Shown: one piece after another, positions 17,781 to 25,315 of the stretch
Numbering within the stretch: the stretch's first letter is position 1
How the letters are laid out: each line of letters opens with the position of its first letter
Notes under the pieces: model-generated
What the model was told of the DNA's origin: nothing
Database searches by the model: none
The model's input: the letters and a program-made list of their open reading frames with translations, nothing else
Made by a program: the position numbers and the translations under genes
Assembly (NCBI GenBank): GCA_016208765.1
Contig: JACQXK010000008.1
Location: forward strand, 1-32,279
DNA length: 32,279 bases
From: Candidatus Omnitrophota bacterium
GTDB taxonomy: Bacteria; Omnitrophota; Gorgyraeia; Gygaellales; Profunditerraquicolaceae
Direction: 5' to 3'

Positions 17781-18030
17781 CAACCTGTGCGGTTGAAAAT
17801 TACCACAAAACAAACACATCTAAAGTGCGTTTGTAATTGTAGTGAGTACCTTCAGGTGCGTTCTGAAATGTAGCAAGCACCTTCAGTGCGGTTTGATTGT
17901 AGTGTTTGTAATCCAAATGTATTTTAACTTCGGGTCTAAAGACCCTCACTACATTTATTCTCTCCTCATAATATATTCTATGTATTGAGCACCTTCATTG
18001 CCATGGGGTAATTTTCAACCGCACAGGTTG
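17781..18030. repeat. 250-bp MITE-like element with perfect 24-bp terminal inverted repeats
   Basis: CAACCTGTGCGGTTGAAAAT plus TACC at 17781-17804 is the exact reverse complement of 18007-18030. The interior has reiterated motifs (CACCTTCA-type three times, TAGTG units) and a hairpin GGGTCTAAAGACCC near 17934-17947, but no open frame. It occupies the malQ-ubiA gap. Confidence 0.85.
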
Positions 18031-18091
18031 CCGCTTTTAGTAGGGAACGGTCATGATCGTTTGAATGTTTACAATTAAAATAGGTGTTAAG

Positions 18092-19075
18092 ATGTTAAAA
18101 TTTCTACAAGCGTACATCAAATCAATGCGGCTTTATTATTCATTTATCACTGGTATAGCTGGTTGGATTGGGGTTGCATATTATGAATTTATAGCTCATT
18201 CCTTAACAGAAAAAACTATCGAAATTATCCCGGCTTGCGAAAAGAAATTTGTTATCTTAATCATATTATTTTTGAGCTGGGGGATAAATCAGATTATTAA
18301 TGATTATCTTGGTCTTAAGGAAGATAAAATTAATGCCCCACAAAGACCAATGGTTACCGGAGAACTTAATCCAAACAAAGCTCTTATTTTATCTATAATT
18401 TTAATCATTATTTCATCCTGCATAACCTGGTTTTACCTTGAGCCTGTCGCCATAGTCTTTCTAATCGCAGGAGTTGTGTTAAATATCGTCTATGAGTATG
18501 CTAAAGGATATGGTTTGCTTGGCAATATTGTCTTTGGGCTGATGATAACCATGGCTACCCTATATGGTGCTTATGCCTCAGGTCCGACACAAGCCTCTTT
18601 CTTAGCCTCTCATCGGCTTTCAGGTCTTATACTTGTTTGGGTGATTAATGCTCTGATGACATTCTACACCTATTTTAAGGATTATAAAGGGGATAAGCTT
18701 GCCGGCAAAAATACGGTGATAGTACAGTATGGTCTAAGAATATCAAAGATTTTAGCTGTTTTATCTGCCTTTCTGCCAACAATAGTGTTTTTCATCCTGA
18801 AAGGAACAAATATGCTCTGGATTGAGATTAACAATACCTTTATTATCCTCGGCATTTTAACCGTGTTTTTACAGATATGGACTGGTGTGCTTTATTATCT
18901 TAACCCTATTGGCAGTAAAACATATACCTCTTTGCGGACTAATTTCCAGGCATGTGCCTGTGGTGAGGCAACAATAATTGCCTTTTTCAATCCTGACATA
19001 GCTATGTGGCTCTTCATAATGTCCTATATTTTTGTTGGTTTTCTGTTTGAGCTGCATACGAATCAAAAATCATGA
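18092..19075 (+). CDS. UbiA-family membrane prenyltransferase
   Basis: The 327-residue protein has about eight membrane helices and both Asp-rich motifs of the UbiA superfamily: NQIINDYLGLKEDKINAPQR (first, about residues 70-90) and YFKDYKGDKLAGKNT (second). These bind Mg-prenyl diphosphate and transfer the prenyl group to an acceptor in the membrane. ATG 18092 with AGGTG just upstream is preferred; an in-frame ATG at 18065 lacks a ribosome binding site. The gene ends in an ATGA overlap with the flavoenzyme gene and opens the lipid-type cluster. The acceptor is unknown; the absence of other quinone genes and the ACP/kinase neighbours favour a lipid-like or specialised product. Confidence 0.88.
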   Translation: MLKFLQAYIKSMRLYYSFITGIAGWIGVAYYEFIAHSLTEKTIEIIPACEKKFVILIILFLSWGINQIINDYLGLKEDKINAPQRPMVTGELNPNKALILSIILIIISSCITWFYLEPVAIVFLIAGVVLNIVYEYAKGYGLLGNIVFGLMITMATLYGAYASGPTQASFLASHRLSGLILVWVINALMTFYTYFKDYKGDKLAGKNTVIVQYGLRISKILAVLSAFLPTIVFFILKGTNMLWIEINNTFIILGILTVFLQIWTGVLYYLNPIGSKTYTSLRTNFQACACGEATIIAFFNPDIAMWLFIMSYIFVGFLFELHTNQKS

Positions 19076-20280
19076 ATATATTTGAACCGGCTGAAATAGG
19101 TAATTTAATTGTAAAAAACAGGATTATTCGTTCTGCTACTTATGAAGGGCGATGTGATGAGCAAGGATTCCCAACAGATAAGTATAAGGAATTATACCTT
19201 GAGCTGGCTAAAAATAGCATAGGACTTATTATTACCGGATTTGCTTATATAAGTAAAGATGGTCGGGCAATGCAGCCATATCAGGCAGGGATTGACAGCG
19301 AAGAAAAAATCCATTTTTATAAACAAATCACGGATGAGATACATCAATATGATTGTAAAATAGTTATGCAAATAGCTCATGTGGGCCGCCAGACATTAAA
19401 GCAGGTAACCGGCCAACAAGTTAGAGGTGTGTCTAAGAAAAAATCGCTTTATTTTAACGAGATTCCTGACATATTAAAAACTGAAGAGGTTGTAGCCATA
19501 ATTGAAAGGTTTGCCGCAGCTGCCTTGTTGGCAAAAAGAGCAGGTTTTGATGGGATACAACTACATGCTGCCCATGGTTATCTTATCCATCAATTTATTA
19601 GTTCATCAATTAACAATAGAAAGGATATCTTTAAGATAGACCCCAAGACAAGAATCGGGGTTAATTTTTTAGATATGATTATCGAGCAGGTAAGACAAAG
19701 GTGTGGGACAGATTTTCCTATCCTTGTTAAGATAAGTGCCAACGATGACCATGGATTTACCCAAACCCAGTTTGTTAATCTTATTCGTTTTCTGGACAGG
19801 AAAAAGGTTGATGGAATAGAAATCAGTTATGGCACAATGGATTACGGATTAAATATATTTAGAGGCAACAGTATCCCTATTGATGTACTGCTAAGACATA
19901 ACCCAAGATATAGAACAGATAATAAAATGGGTAAATATCTTTGGAAAAGGTTTCTTTTGCCGATAATGAAATTAAAAATTAAGCCATTTACAGCTATGTA
20001 TAATCTTCCTTATGCAAAAATCGCTAAAGAAAATACGGATATTCCTATTATTTGTGTAGGTGGGTTTAGAAAGGGAGAAGAGATGTTTGATGTAATTAAC
20101 AATGGGGCTGTGGATTTTGTCAGCTTGTGCAGACCCTTTATTTGTGAACCTGACTTAGTTAAAAAATTGGAACTAAATAATAACTATGTCTCAATGTGTA
20201 TCAGCTGTAATATCTGTGCTATAATGTGTGATACGAAAAATCCTACTAAATGCTACTTAAAACAAGGGGTTGCAACATGA
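19072..20280 (+). CDS. Old-yellow-enzyme-type NADH:flavin oxidoreductase with C-terminal cysteine cluster
   Basis: The 402-residue TIM-barrel flavoenzyme opens NIFEPAEIGNLIVKNRIIRS and has GFDGIQLHAAHGYLIHQF, with catalytic His/His, and the FMN-phosphate loop ICVGGFRKGEEM...VDFVSLCRPFICEPDL. The end has CISCNICAIMC and a further Cys, similar to the 4Fe-4S ligand set of the 2,4-dienoyl-CoA reductase group, but the large C-terminal NAD/FAD domain of that group is absent. It probably reduces an activated C=C bond. It overlaps both neighbours by 4 bp, implying co-translation with the UbiA protein and the ACP. Substrate unknown. Confidence 0.87.
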   Translation: MNIFEPAEIGNLIVKNRIIRSATYEGRCDEQGFPTDKYKELYLELAKNSIGLIITGFAYISKDGRAMQPYQAGIDSEEKIHFYKQITDEIHQYDCKIVMQIAHVGRQTLKQVTGQQVRGVSKKKSLYFNEIPDILKTEEVVAIIERFAAAALLAKRAGFDGIQLHAAHGYLIHQFISSSINNRKDIFKIDPKTRIGVNFLDMIIEQVRQRCGTDFPILVKISANDDHGFTQTQFVNLIRFLDRKKVDGIEISYGTMDYGLNIFRGNSIPIDVLLRHNPRYRTDNKMGKYLWKRFLLPIMKLKIKPFTAMYNLPYAKIAKENTDIPIICVGGFRKGEEMFDVINNGAVDFVSLCRPFICEPDLVKKLELNNNYVSMCISCNICAIMCDTKNPTKCYLKQGVAT

Positions 20281-20525
20281 ATCTTGAGGAAAGAGTGCTG
20301 GCAATAGTTAAAGAAAATCTGGAGGTAGAGGCAGAGGTATCCCTTGAAACTGATCTTAGAAAAGACCTGGAGATTGATTCTCTTGGGTTAATACTGATTA
20401 CTACTGGAATTGAAGACGAATTTTCAATTACTATAAAAAACACAGAACTTAGTGATATAAATACTGTTGCGGATATAGTAAAAAAAATAATTACTATTCA
20501 GCAGGAGATAAATATATGCCACTAA
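20277..20525 (+). CDS. Acyl carrier protein
   Basis: The protein has 82 residues from ATG 20277, which overlaps the previous stop (ATGA). It has the ACP helix pattern and the phosphopantetheine attachment Ser35 in DLRKDLEIDSLGLILI. It most likely presents an acyl chain to the alpha-oxoamine synthase that follows, as dedicated ACPs do beside bacterial serine palmitoyltransferases. The last two residues and stop (C-H-stop) come from the repeat that begins at 20518, so the natural C-terminus may have been altered. Confidence 0.93.
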   Translation: MNLEERVLAIVKENLEVEAEVSLETDLRKDLEIDSLGLILITTGIEDEFSITIKNTELSDINTVADIVKKIITIQQEINICH

Positions 20526-20598
20526 AACACCGAAGCACCAAATTTCACCAATTATAAAATAATTTAGTGGGATTTTGTGTGTTTAGTGTTTTGGTGGC
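20518..20598. repeat. CCACTAAAACAC palindromic element overlapping the ACP stop
   Basis: The left arm GCCACTAAAACACCGAAGCA opposes the right arm GTTTAGTGTTTTGGTGGC (20581-20598) as imperfect inverse. The left arm encodes the ACP stop codon. It separates the ACP from the synthase gene. Confidence 0.75.
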
Positions 20599-20644
20599 TA
20601 TAATAAAGAGCTTGCTGAGTAGTAAAAAAATTAAAGGAAAAACT

Positions 20645-21802
20645 ATGAGTTTTTATAACCAATTACACATAGATAAAGGTGCAATAGAACGGTTTAATCC
20701 TTACTACTGTAATCTGGAATCATCTTTAACCGACCCGATTATAATCAATGGACAGGAATTTATAAATCTTGCCTCCAATAATTACCTTGGGCTTGCCTCA
20801 GATGAGCGGGTGAAGGAGGCTATGATTAATGCCATTAAAAGATATGGAGCCTCAATGTGCGGCACTCCAATTGCAACCGGCTATGTTGATATACTTAAAA
20901 AGGTTGAAGAAAGGTTATCAAAATTCATAGGGCTTGAAGATACAGCTATCTTTCCCTCATGTTATCAGGCAAATCTGGGATTATTTTCTTCAATAGTCAA
21001 TGATAAGGATCTAATCATTGTTGATCACTATGCCCATGCCTCTCTTATTCAGGGAATCAGACTAACAGGATGTAAGGTAAAACCATTTTTGCATAATGAT
21101 ACAGCACACCTTGAAAAGGTGTTACAGAAATCTTCTGATTATCAAAATATATTTGTTGTTACAGAATCAGTCTTTTCTACTGAGGGCAGCCTGGCACCCT
21201 TTGAGAAAATAGTCAATTTATGTGAGAATTACCATGCTATTGCCGTGGTTGATGATTCTCACGGGATAGGTGTTATTGGTAAAAGCGGAAGAGGGATTTT
21301 AGAAGAAAAGGGCATCGTGGATTTTCAGGGGATTTACACTGCCTCTCTGGGTAAGGCATTAGCCAATTCAGGCGGTATTATAAGCGGCAAAAAAGAACTG
21401 ATAGAATTCCTGAGATATTCCTGTTCTTCATTGATTTATTCTACTGCACTTCCCCCTGCGGTCATTGGAGGGATTGATAAGGTACTTGATATAATAGAAG
21501 AAGATTTTGAATCCATCGCCGCAAGGATGTGGAGATATAAGAGATTGATTTCCGAATGTTTACAGGGATGTGGATTAAAATTAGCCGAAGGCACAGCCCC
21601 TATAACCTCTATCATTGGCGGTAGTTTGGAAAATACCATTGCCATAGCCGAAATATTATTTGAAAATCACATACTTCCTACACCGTTTGTGCCTCCATCT
21701 GTGCCACCTAATCAAGGAAAGGTAAGGCTCATAGCAGGTGCTGATTTGAAAGAGACGACTATGGAAAAGGTTCTTGGGATATTTAAGGAGGTAAGATTTT
21801 AG
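20645..21802 (+). CDS. Alpha-oxoamine synthase (serine palmitoyltransferase/KBL/BioF family)
   Basis: The 385-residue PLP enzyme condenses an amino acid with an acyl thioester to a 2-amino ketone. Signatures are FINLASNNYLGLA, HYAHASLIQGIRLTG, VTESVFSTEGSLAP, VVDDSHGIGVIG, and the PLP lysine K237 in TASLGKALANSGG. ATG 20645 with AAAGGA is preferred; in-frame codons back to 20567 lie in the repeat. The family includes BioF, KBL, HemA and SPT, which cannot be told apart by eye. With an ACP immediately upstream and an epimerase and lipid kinase downstream, SPT-like use of acyl-ACP is the best inference. No other biotin or threonine-degradation genes are present. Confidence 0.9.
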   Translation: MSFYNQLHIDKGAIERFNPYYCNLESSLTDPIIINGQEFINLASNNYLGLASDERVKEAMINAIKRYGASMCGTPIATGYVDILKKVEERLSKFIGLEDTAIFPSCYQANLGLFSSIVNDKDLIIVDHYAHASLIQGIRLTGCKVKPFLHNDTAHLEKVLQKSSDYQNIFVVTESVFSTEGSLAPFEKIVNLCENYHAIAVVDDSHGIGVIGKSGRGILEEKGIVDFQGIYTASLGKALANSGGIISGKKELIEFLRYSCSSLIYSTALPPAVIGGIDKVLDIIEEDFESIAARMWRYKRLISECLQGCGLKLAEGTAPITSIIGGSLENTIAIAEILFENHILPTPFVPPSVPPNQGKVRLIAGADLKETTMEKVLGIFKEVRF

Positions 21803-21890
21803 GTAGTCTGGTGTCTGGTAGCCTGGGTGTCTAAGTGCCTGTGATCAGAATCAGGCTACCAGAGGACCAGGCACCAGACTACCAGACACC
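21802..21890. repeat. GGTAGTCTGGTGTCTGG palindromic element
   Basis: The left arm GGTAGTCTGGTGTCTGGTAG (21802-21821) and the right arm CAGGCTACCAGAGGACCAGG ... CAGACTACCAGACACC are imperfect inverses. It starts in the synthase stop codon. A second member lies at 24052-24140. Confidence 0.8.
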
Positions 21891-21922
21891 AAATACCTAA
21901 TCGCTTCCATAAGGAGTTACTC

Positions 21923-22840
21923 ATGAAATACTATCTCATATTAAATCCCGGCTCTTGTGGTGGAAAAAACAGGAAAATATTTAAGCGAATATTTTCTTTG
22001 TTAAATCTGGCAAAGGTTGATTATGCTTATGAAATTACCCAGGGGATGGATGATGCATTAAGATTATCCCTAAAAGCCAATAAATTAGATTATGATGTGA
22101 TTGTAGCCGTTGGTGGTGATGGGACGATTAACAGGGTTGTTAACGGTTTTTATGATACCCAGGGGAAACGGATTTCTAAGGCAAAAATGGGGGTTATTTA
22201 CACAGGCACAAGCCCTGATTTCTGCAAAAGCTATAATATCCCTTATAAAAATGTCGATGAAGCAATAAGGGTTTTGTTGGAGAATAATAGCCGTCCGATT
22301 CAAATTGCTAAAATAACATTTGCTGATGATTCTCATGTCTGCTATTTTAGCTGTTGTACGAATATAGGATTAGGGGCAACCCTGGCCAGATATGCTAATA
22401 GCGGCATCAGAAAAATAGCCGGTGATTTTTTGGGAACCCTTGTCTCACTGATAAGAATCCTTATCCTTTATCACCCCAAAGAGTTGTTGATCCGGTGCGA
22501 TGGCTTTGAGCAGAGATTAGACAGGGTCTTTAACCTCTCCATTGGAAAAACATTTTATATCGCCTCTGGGATTAAGGTAAAAAATGACTTAAAAGAGGGT
22601 GATGGAAGATTTTATCTTTTGACGGTTAAACACCTTGATACTAAACATCTTCCGTATTGCCTGAAGACAATTTATAGTGGAAGGGAAATTCCCAGTAATG
22701 AGATGATATCATTAGGGTATGGTAAAATTATTGAGATACATGGAGATAGTGAGGTAGAGTTTGATGGTGACCCGCAGGGTTATCTGCCATGCCGGATTGA
22801 AATGGCAGAAGAGTCATTGGAGATAATAACAAAATGGTAA
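21923..22840 (+). CDS. Diacylglycerol-kinase-family lipid kinase
   Basis: The 305-residue protein has the DAGK/sphingosine-kinase/YegS fold: nucleotide loop VAVGGDGTINRVVNG (GGDGT at 64-68), YYLILNPGSCGGKNRK at the N-terminus, TGTSPDFCKSYNI, and the C-terminal VEFDGDPQGYLPC. It phosphorylates a lipid hydroxyl at the membrane. TAAGGAG lies upstream of the start. In Caulobacter-type sphingolipid loci a kinase of this family acts on ceramide; beside an alpha-oxoamine synthase and ACP a sphingoid or ceramide-like substrate is plausible, not shown. Confidence 0.9.
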   Translation: MKYYLILNPGSCGGKNRKIFKRIFSLLNLAKVDYAYEITQGMDDALRLSLKANKLDYDVIVAVGGDGTINRVVNGFYDTQGKRISKAKMGVIYTGTSPDFCKSYNIPYKNVDEAIRVLLENNSRPIQIAKITFADDSHVCYFSCCTNIGLGATLARYANSGIRKIAGDFLGTLVSLIRILILYHPKELLIRCDGFEQRLDRVFNLSIGKTFYIASGIKVKNDLKEGDGRFYLLTVKHLDTKHLPYCLKTIYSGREIPSNEMISLGYGKIIEIHGDSEVEFDGDPQGYLPCRIEMAEESLEIITKW

Positions 22841-22858
22841 CTACTCAGGAAGGGGAAT

Positions 22859-22893
22859 TTACCGCAGAGACGCAGAGAAACAGAGAGATTAAC
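22859..22893. repeat. CCGCAGAG-family single arm
   Basis: TTTACCGCAGAGACGCAGAG and AAACAGAGAG form one arm of the family, just after the lipid kinase gene. The rest of the 22841-23058 gap has no recognisable gene; AAAGGAG near 23034 is some distance before the next start. Confidence 0.7.
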
Positions 22894-23058
22894 AGTTTCG
22901 GAATAAGCAAAATTGAGAACACAAAATCTGTAGTATGTTTCTGTACTCTGTAATCTGATTATTCTCTGCTACATGATAATGTAATGCAGCAATTGAAAGA
23001 GGCACTTGCTACTGGCATGTGCCGTGTGTAATAAAGGAGAAAAGGGGAAGATGGGGAA

Positions 23059-24072
23059 ATGGAGAAAAAAAGAGATAACGAACAAAGGCTAATCAATCTT
23101 ATTACCAATATACTTGGGGAAAGTGATTGCCGAGTAAATAAATGCTTTGAATCTGATGCTGAGATAGTAAAATTTGGAGATAGTTATCTTTTATTTACCA
23201 TGGATGAATTTTCATCCGAGGATATGCTTTTGTGTGATAATCCCTATACCTTTGGCTGGAATATGGCTATTGGGGGGATAAGTGATATTCTTGCCTGTGG
23301 CGGCATACCTTTATTCTACGCCCATGCCATTACTGTTGATAAAAACTGGGATGAGCAGTTTATAAAAGGATTATTCCAGGGGGTTCTATCTGTCCTGAAA
23401 AAATCAAATACTGCTTTCATTGGTGGTGATGTCGGAGAAGGAAACGAATGGAGATATACGGTCTCAATCATTGGAAAACTTGACGGAAAACCAATTATGC
23501 GAAAAGGTGGGGATGCTTTCGATATTATTTATATTTCAGGAGAGATTGGTAGTGGAAATCTTCAGGCAGCATTAAAATTATATCCAAACGAACACAGTAA
23601 CATAATCCCTGCATTTAACCTTCGCCTCAAAGAATCTGTTTTGATTAGAGAATATGCCACTTCTTGCATTGACACAAGTGATGGTGTATTCAATGCCTTA
23701 AATACCATCTCCCAAATAAACAACACAGGCTATATCGTGGAAAATCTTCCATATATAAAAGATGGTTTAGCCTTAACTAAAAGATTATCTTTGCCTAAGA
23801 CCCTTTTGTTTTTAGCTGAAGCCGGTGAATATGAGCTCCTTTTTACGATAAAACAAGACGATGAACAAGAATTTTTACAAAAAGCAACGGCAAATGGATT
23901 TTTATTTTATAGACTTGGGCAAATAATCTCTTCTCCAGCAAGGATACTTTTTGAAGATGGACAGAAGATTGATTTAGAAGGGTTAAATATAAGTGCAAGG
24001 GATTATAATACTACGGAGGAATATTTGAGTAAGATTATGGATAAGCTTTCAGGTGGTCTGGTAGTCTGGTAG
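23059..24072 (+). CDS. AIR synthase-related (PurM/ThiL-like) protein
   Basis: The 337-residue protein has the PurM-like ATP-binding fold in two halves. LFTMDEFSSEDM and WNMAIGGISDILACGGIPL match the substrate/Mg-binding first half of ThiL/HypE/SelD relatives. FIGGDVGEGNEWRYTVSIIG and CIDTSDGVFNAL (compare ISDGL of ThiL) follow. Genuine thiamine-monophosphate kinase is possible, but there are no thiamine genes here, and the location between a lipid kinase and an epimerase suggests phosphorylation of, or phosphate-dependent chemistry on, a pathway intermediate. The last six residues, GGLVVW, and the stop are encoded by a repeat starting at 24052. Confidence 0.8.
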   Translation: MEKKRDNEQRLINLITNILGESDCRVNKCFESDAEIVKFGDSYLLFTMDEFSSEDMLLCDNPYTFGWNMAIGGISDILACGGIPLFYAHAITVDKNWDEQFIKGLFQGVLSVLKKSNTAFIGGDVGEGNEWRYTVSIIGKLDGKPIMRKGGDAFDIIYISGEIGSGNLQAALKLYPNEHSNIIPAFNLRLKESVLIREYATSCIDTSDGVFNALNTISQINNTGYIVENLPYIKDGLALTKRLSLPKTLLFLAEAGEYELLFTIKQDDEQEFLQKATANGFLFYRLGQIISSPARILFEDGQKIDLEGLNISARDYNTTEEYLSKIMDKLSGGLVVW

Positions 24073-24140
24073 TCAGGTGGTCTGGTAGTCTAGGTGTCTA
24101 AATGCCTATGCTCAAAACCAGGCTACCAGACACCAGACAC
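24052..24140. repeat. GGTAGTCTGG palindromic element, second copy, overlapping the ThiL-like gene end
   Basis: Shares GGTAGTCTGGTAGTC, TAGGTGTCTAA and the right arm CAGGCTACCAGACACCAGAC with 21802-21890. It begins inside the preceding gene and supplies its stop codon. Confidence 0.8.
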
Positions 24141-24182
24141 AAAATACTCGACCCCTTACAATTATGGAGATATTAACCAACA

Positions 24183-25214
24183 ATGGATAAGGTAATAATA
24201 ACAGGTGCAAATGGATTTATAGGCAGCCATATTACCCGGGAATTCTGTAAAAATGGGATAAAGCCCGGATGCCTCATCAGAAAAGAAAGGAAGCTGACAA
24301 ACATTAAAGATTTGAATGTAGAGATAAGGTATGGCGATATACGGGATGAGGTGAGCTTAAAAAACGCCTTTGAAGGATTTGATTTTGTTATCCACAACGC
24401 AGGTTATGTGAAAGACTGGGGTAAATATGAGCTATTTCACAAAACAAATGTTGAGGGAACACTTAATGTCCTGAAGGCATGCGTAGCAAATGAGATAAAG
24501 GATATTATCATGACCGGGTCTATCTCGGTTTATGGTGAGGAGAATTCTTTTGAGATTAAAGATGAAGAATCACCTTACCATTCACATTATCACTATTTTC
24601 TTGATAAAATCTTTCCCTGTGCACTCAACAGCTATAGGGATACGAAGTGCTTAGCAACAAAAGAGGCTATTTCCTACGCACAGGAAAAGGGATTAAATTT
24701 AACCATACTTGAACCTGTCTGGGTCTATGGGGAAAGGGAATTTAATACAGGTTTTTATGAATATATCAAATCTGTTAAGGAAGGAATGATTCTTGCCCCA
24801 GGGTCGAAAAAGAATAAATTTCATGTAATTTATGCCGGTGATTTGGCCAGGGCATATTTTTCAGCCTATCAGAAAAGGTTAAAAGGGATAAATAGAATTA
24901 TTATCGGCAATAAAGAGCCTGAGTTGATGGCTGATACTTACCAATTATTTTGCCAATTTGCAAATATTAAACCCCCAAAATTATTACCTGCATGGCTGGT
25001 ATATCCAATTGGTTTTATCATGGAATTGGTCGCTACCATCTTACAAACAAAAGAACCACCCCTACTCACAAGAGGCAGGGTGAGTATGTTTTATGATAAT
25101 ATTGAATATTCAACTAAAAAGGCAGAAGATGTCCTTGGATTTACGAACGAATATACATTAGAGGAGGGCATCAAAAAAACCGTTCAATGGTATAAGGAAA
25201 ATAATTTTATTTAG
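24183..25214 (+). CDS. NAD-dependent epimerase/dehydratase (extended SDR)
   Basis: The 343-residue protein has the Rossmann motif TGANGFIGSH at residues 7-16, D-x-x-D in YGDIRDEVSL, HNAGYVKDWG, GSISVYGE with the catalytic Ser, and YRDTK as the Tyr-x-x-x-Lys pair. The C-terminal part (PPLLTRGRVSMFYDN) resembles 3-beta-hydroxysteroid dehydrogenase/isomerase-like SDRs. In bacterial ceramide synthesis an enzyme of this class (CerR) reduces the 3-keto group, which fits a gene close to an alpha-oxoamine synthase. A sugar epimerase role cannot be excluded. Confidence 0.87.
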   Translation: MDKVIITGANGFIGSHITREFCKNGIKPGCLIRKERKLTNIKDLNVEIRYGDIRDEVSLKNAFEGFDFVIHNAGYVKDWGKYELFHKTNVEGTLNVLKACVANEIKDIIMTGSISVYGEENSFEIKDEESPYHSHYHYFLDKIFPCALNSYRDTKCLATKEAISYAQEKGLNLTILEPVWVYGEREFNTGFYEYIKSVKEGMILAPGSKKNKFHVIYAGDLARAYFSAYQKRLKGINRIIIGNKEPELMADTYQLFCQFANIKPPKLLPAWLVYPIGFIMELVATILQTKEPPLLTRGRVSMFYDNIEYSTKKAEDVLGFTNEYTLEEGIKKTVQWYKENNFI

Positions 25215-25224
25215 AGCGGTAGCC

Positions 25225-25296
25225 GTTTAGCGTGTCCGTTTAACGTGTCCGTAGGAAGAATATGGAAAATGAACACGGAAAACGGACACGCTAAAC
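25225..25296. repeat. Inverted repeat with perfect 17-bp arms
   Basis: GTTTAGCGTGTCCGTTT (25225-25241) is the exact reverse complement of 25280-25296, with a further TTAACGTGTCCGT half-copy in the loop. It fills the gap before the radical SAM gene, whose AGGAGGT begins just after it. Confidence 0.9.
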
Positions 25297-25315
25297 AAAC
25301 ACCAGGAGGTAAAAT

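Noticed and set aside
18049-18063. AACGGTCATGATCGTT near-palindrome as an operator for the UbiA gene
   Set aside because: Imperfect and single; position upstream of the gene is suggestive but no regulator or second site supports it.
20567-20644. N-terminal extension of the alpha-oxoamine synthase
   Set aside because: The extra 26 codons are encoded largely by a palindromic repeat; ATG 20645 has its own AAAGGA.
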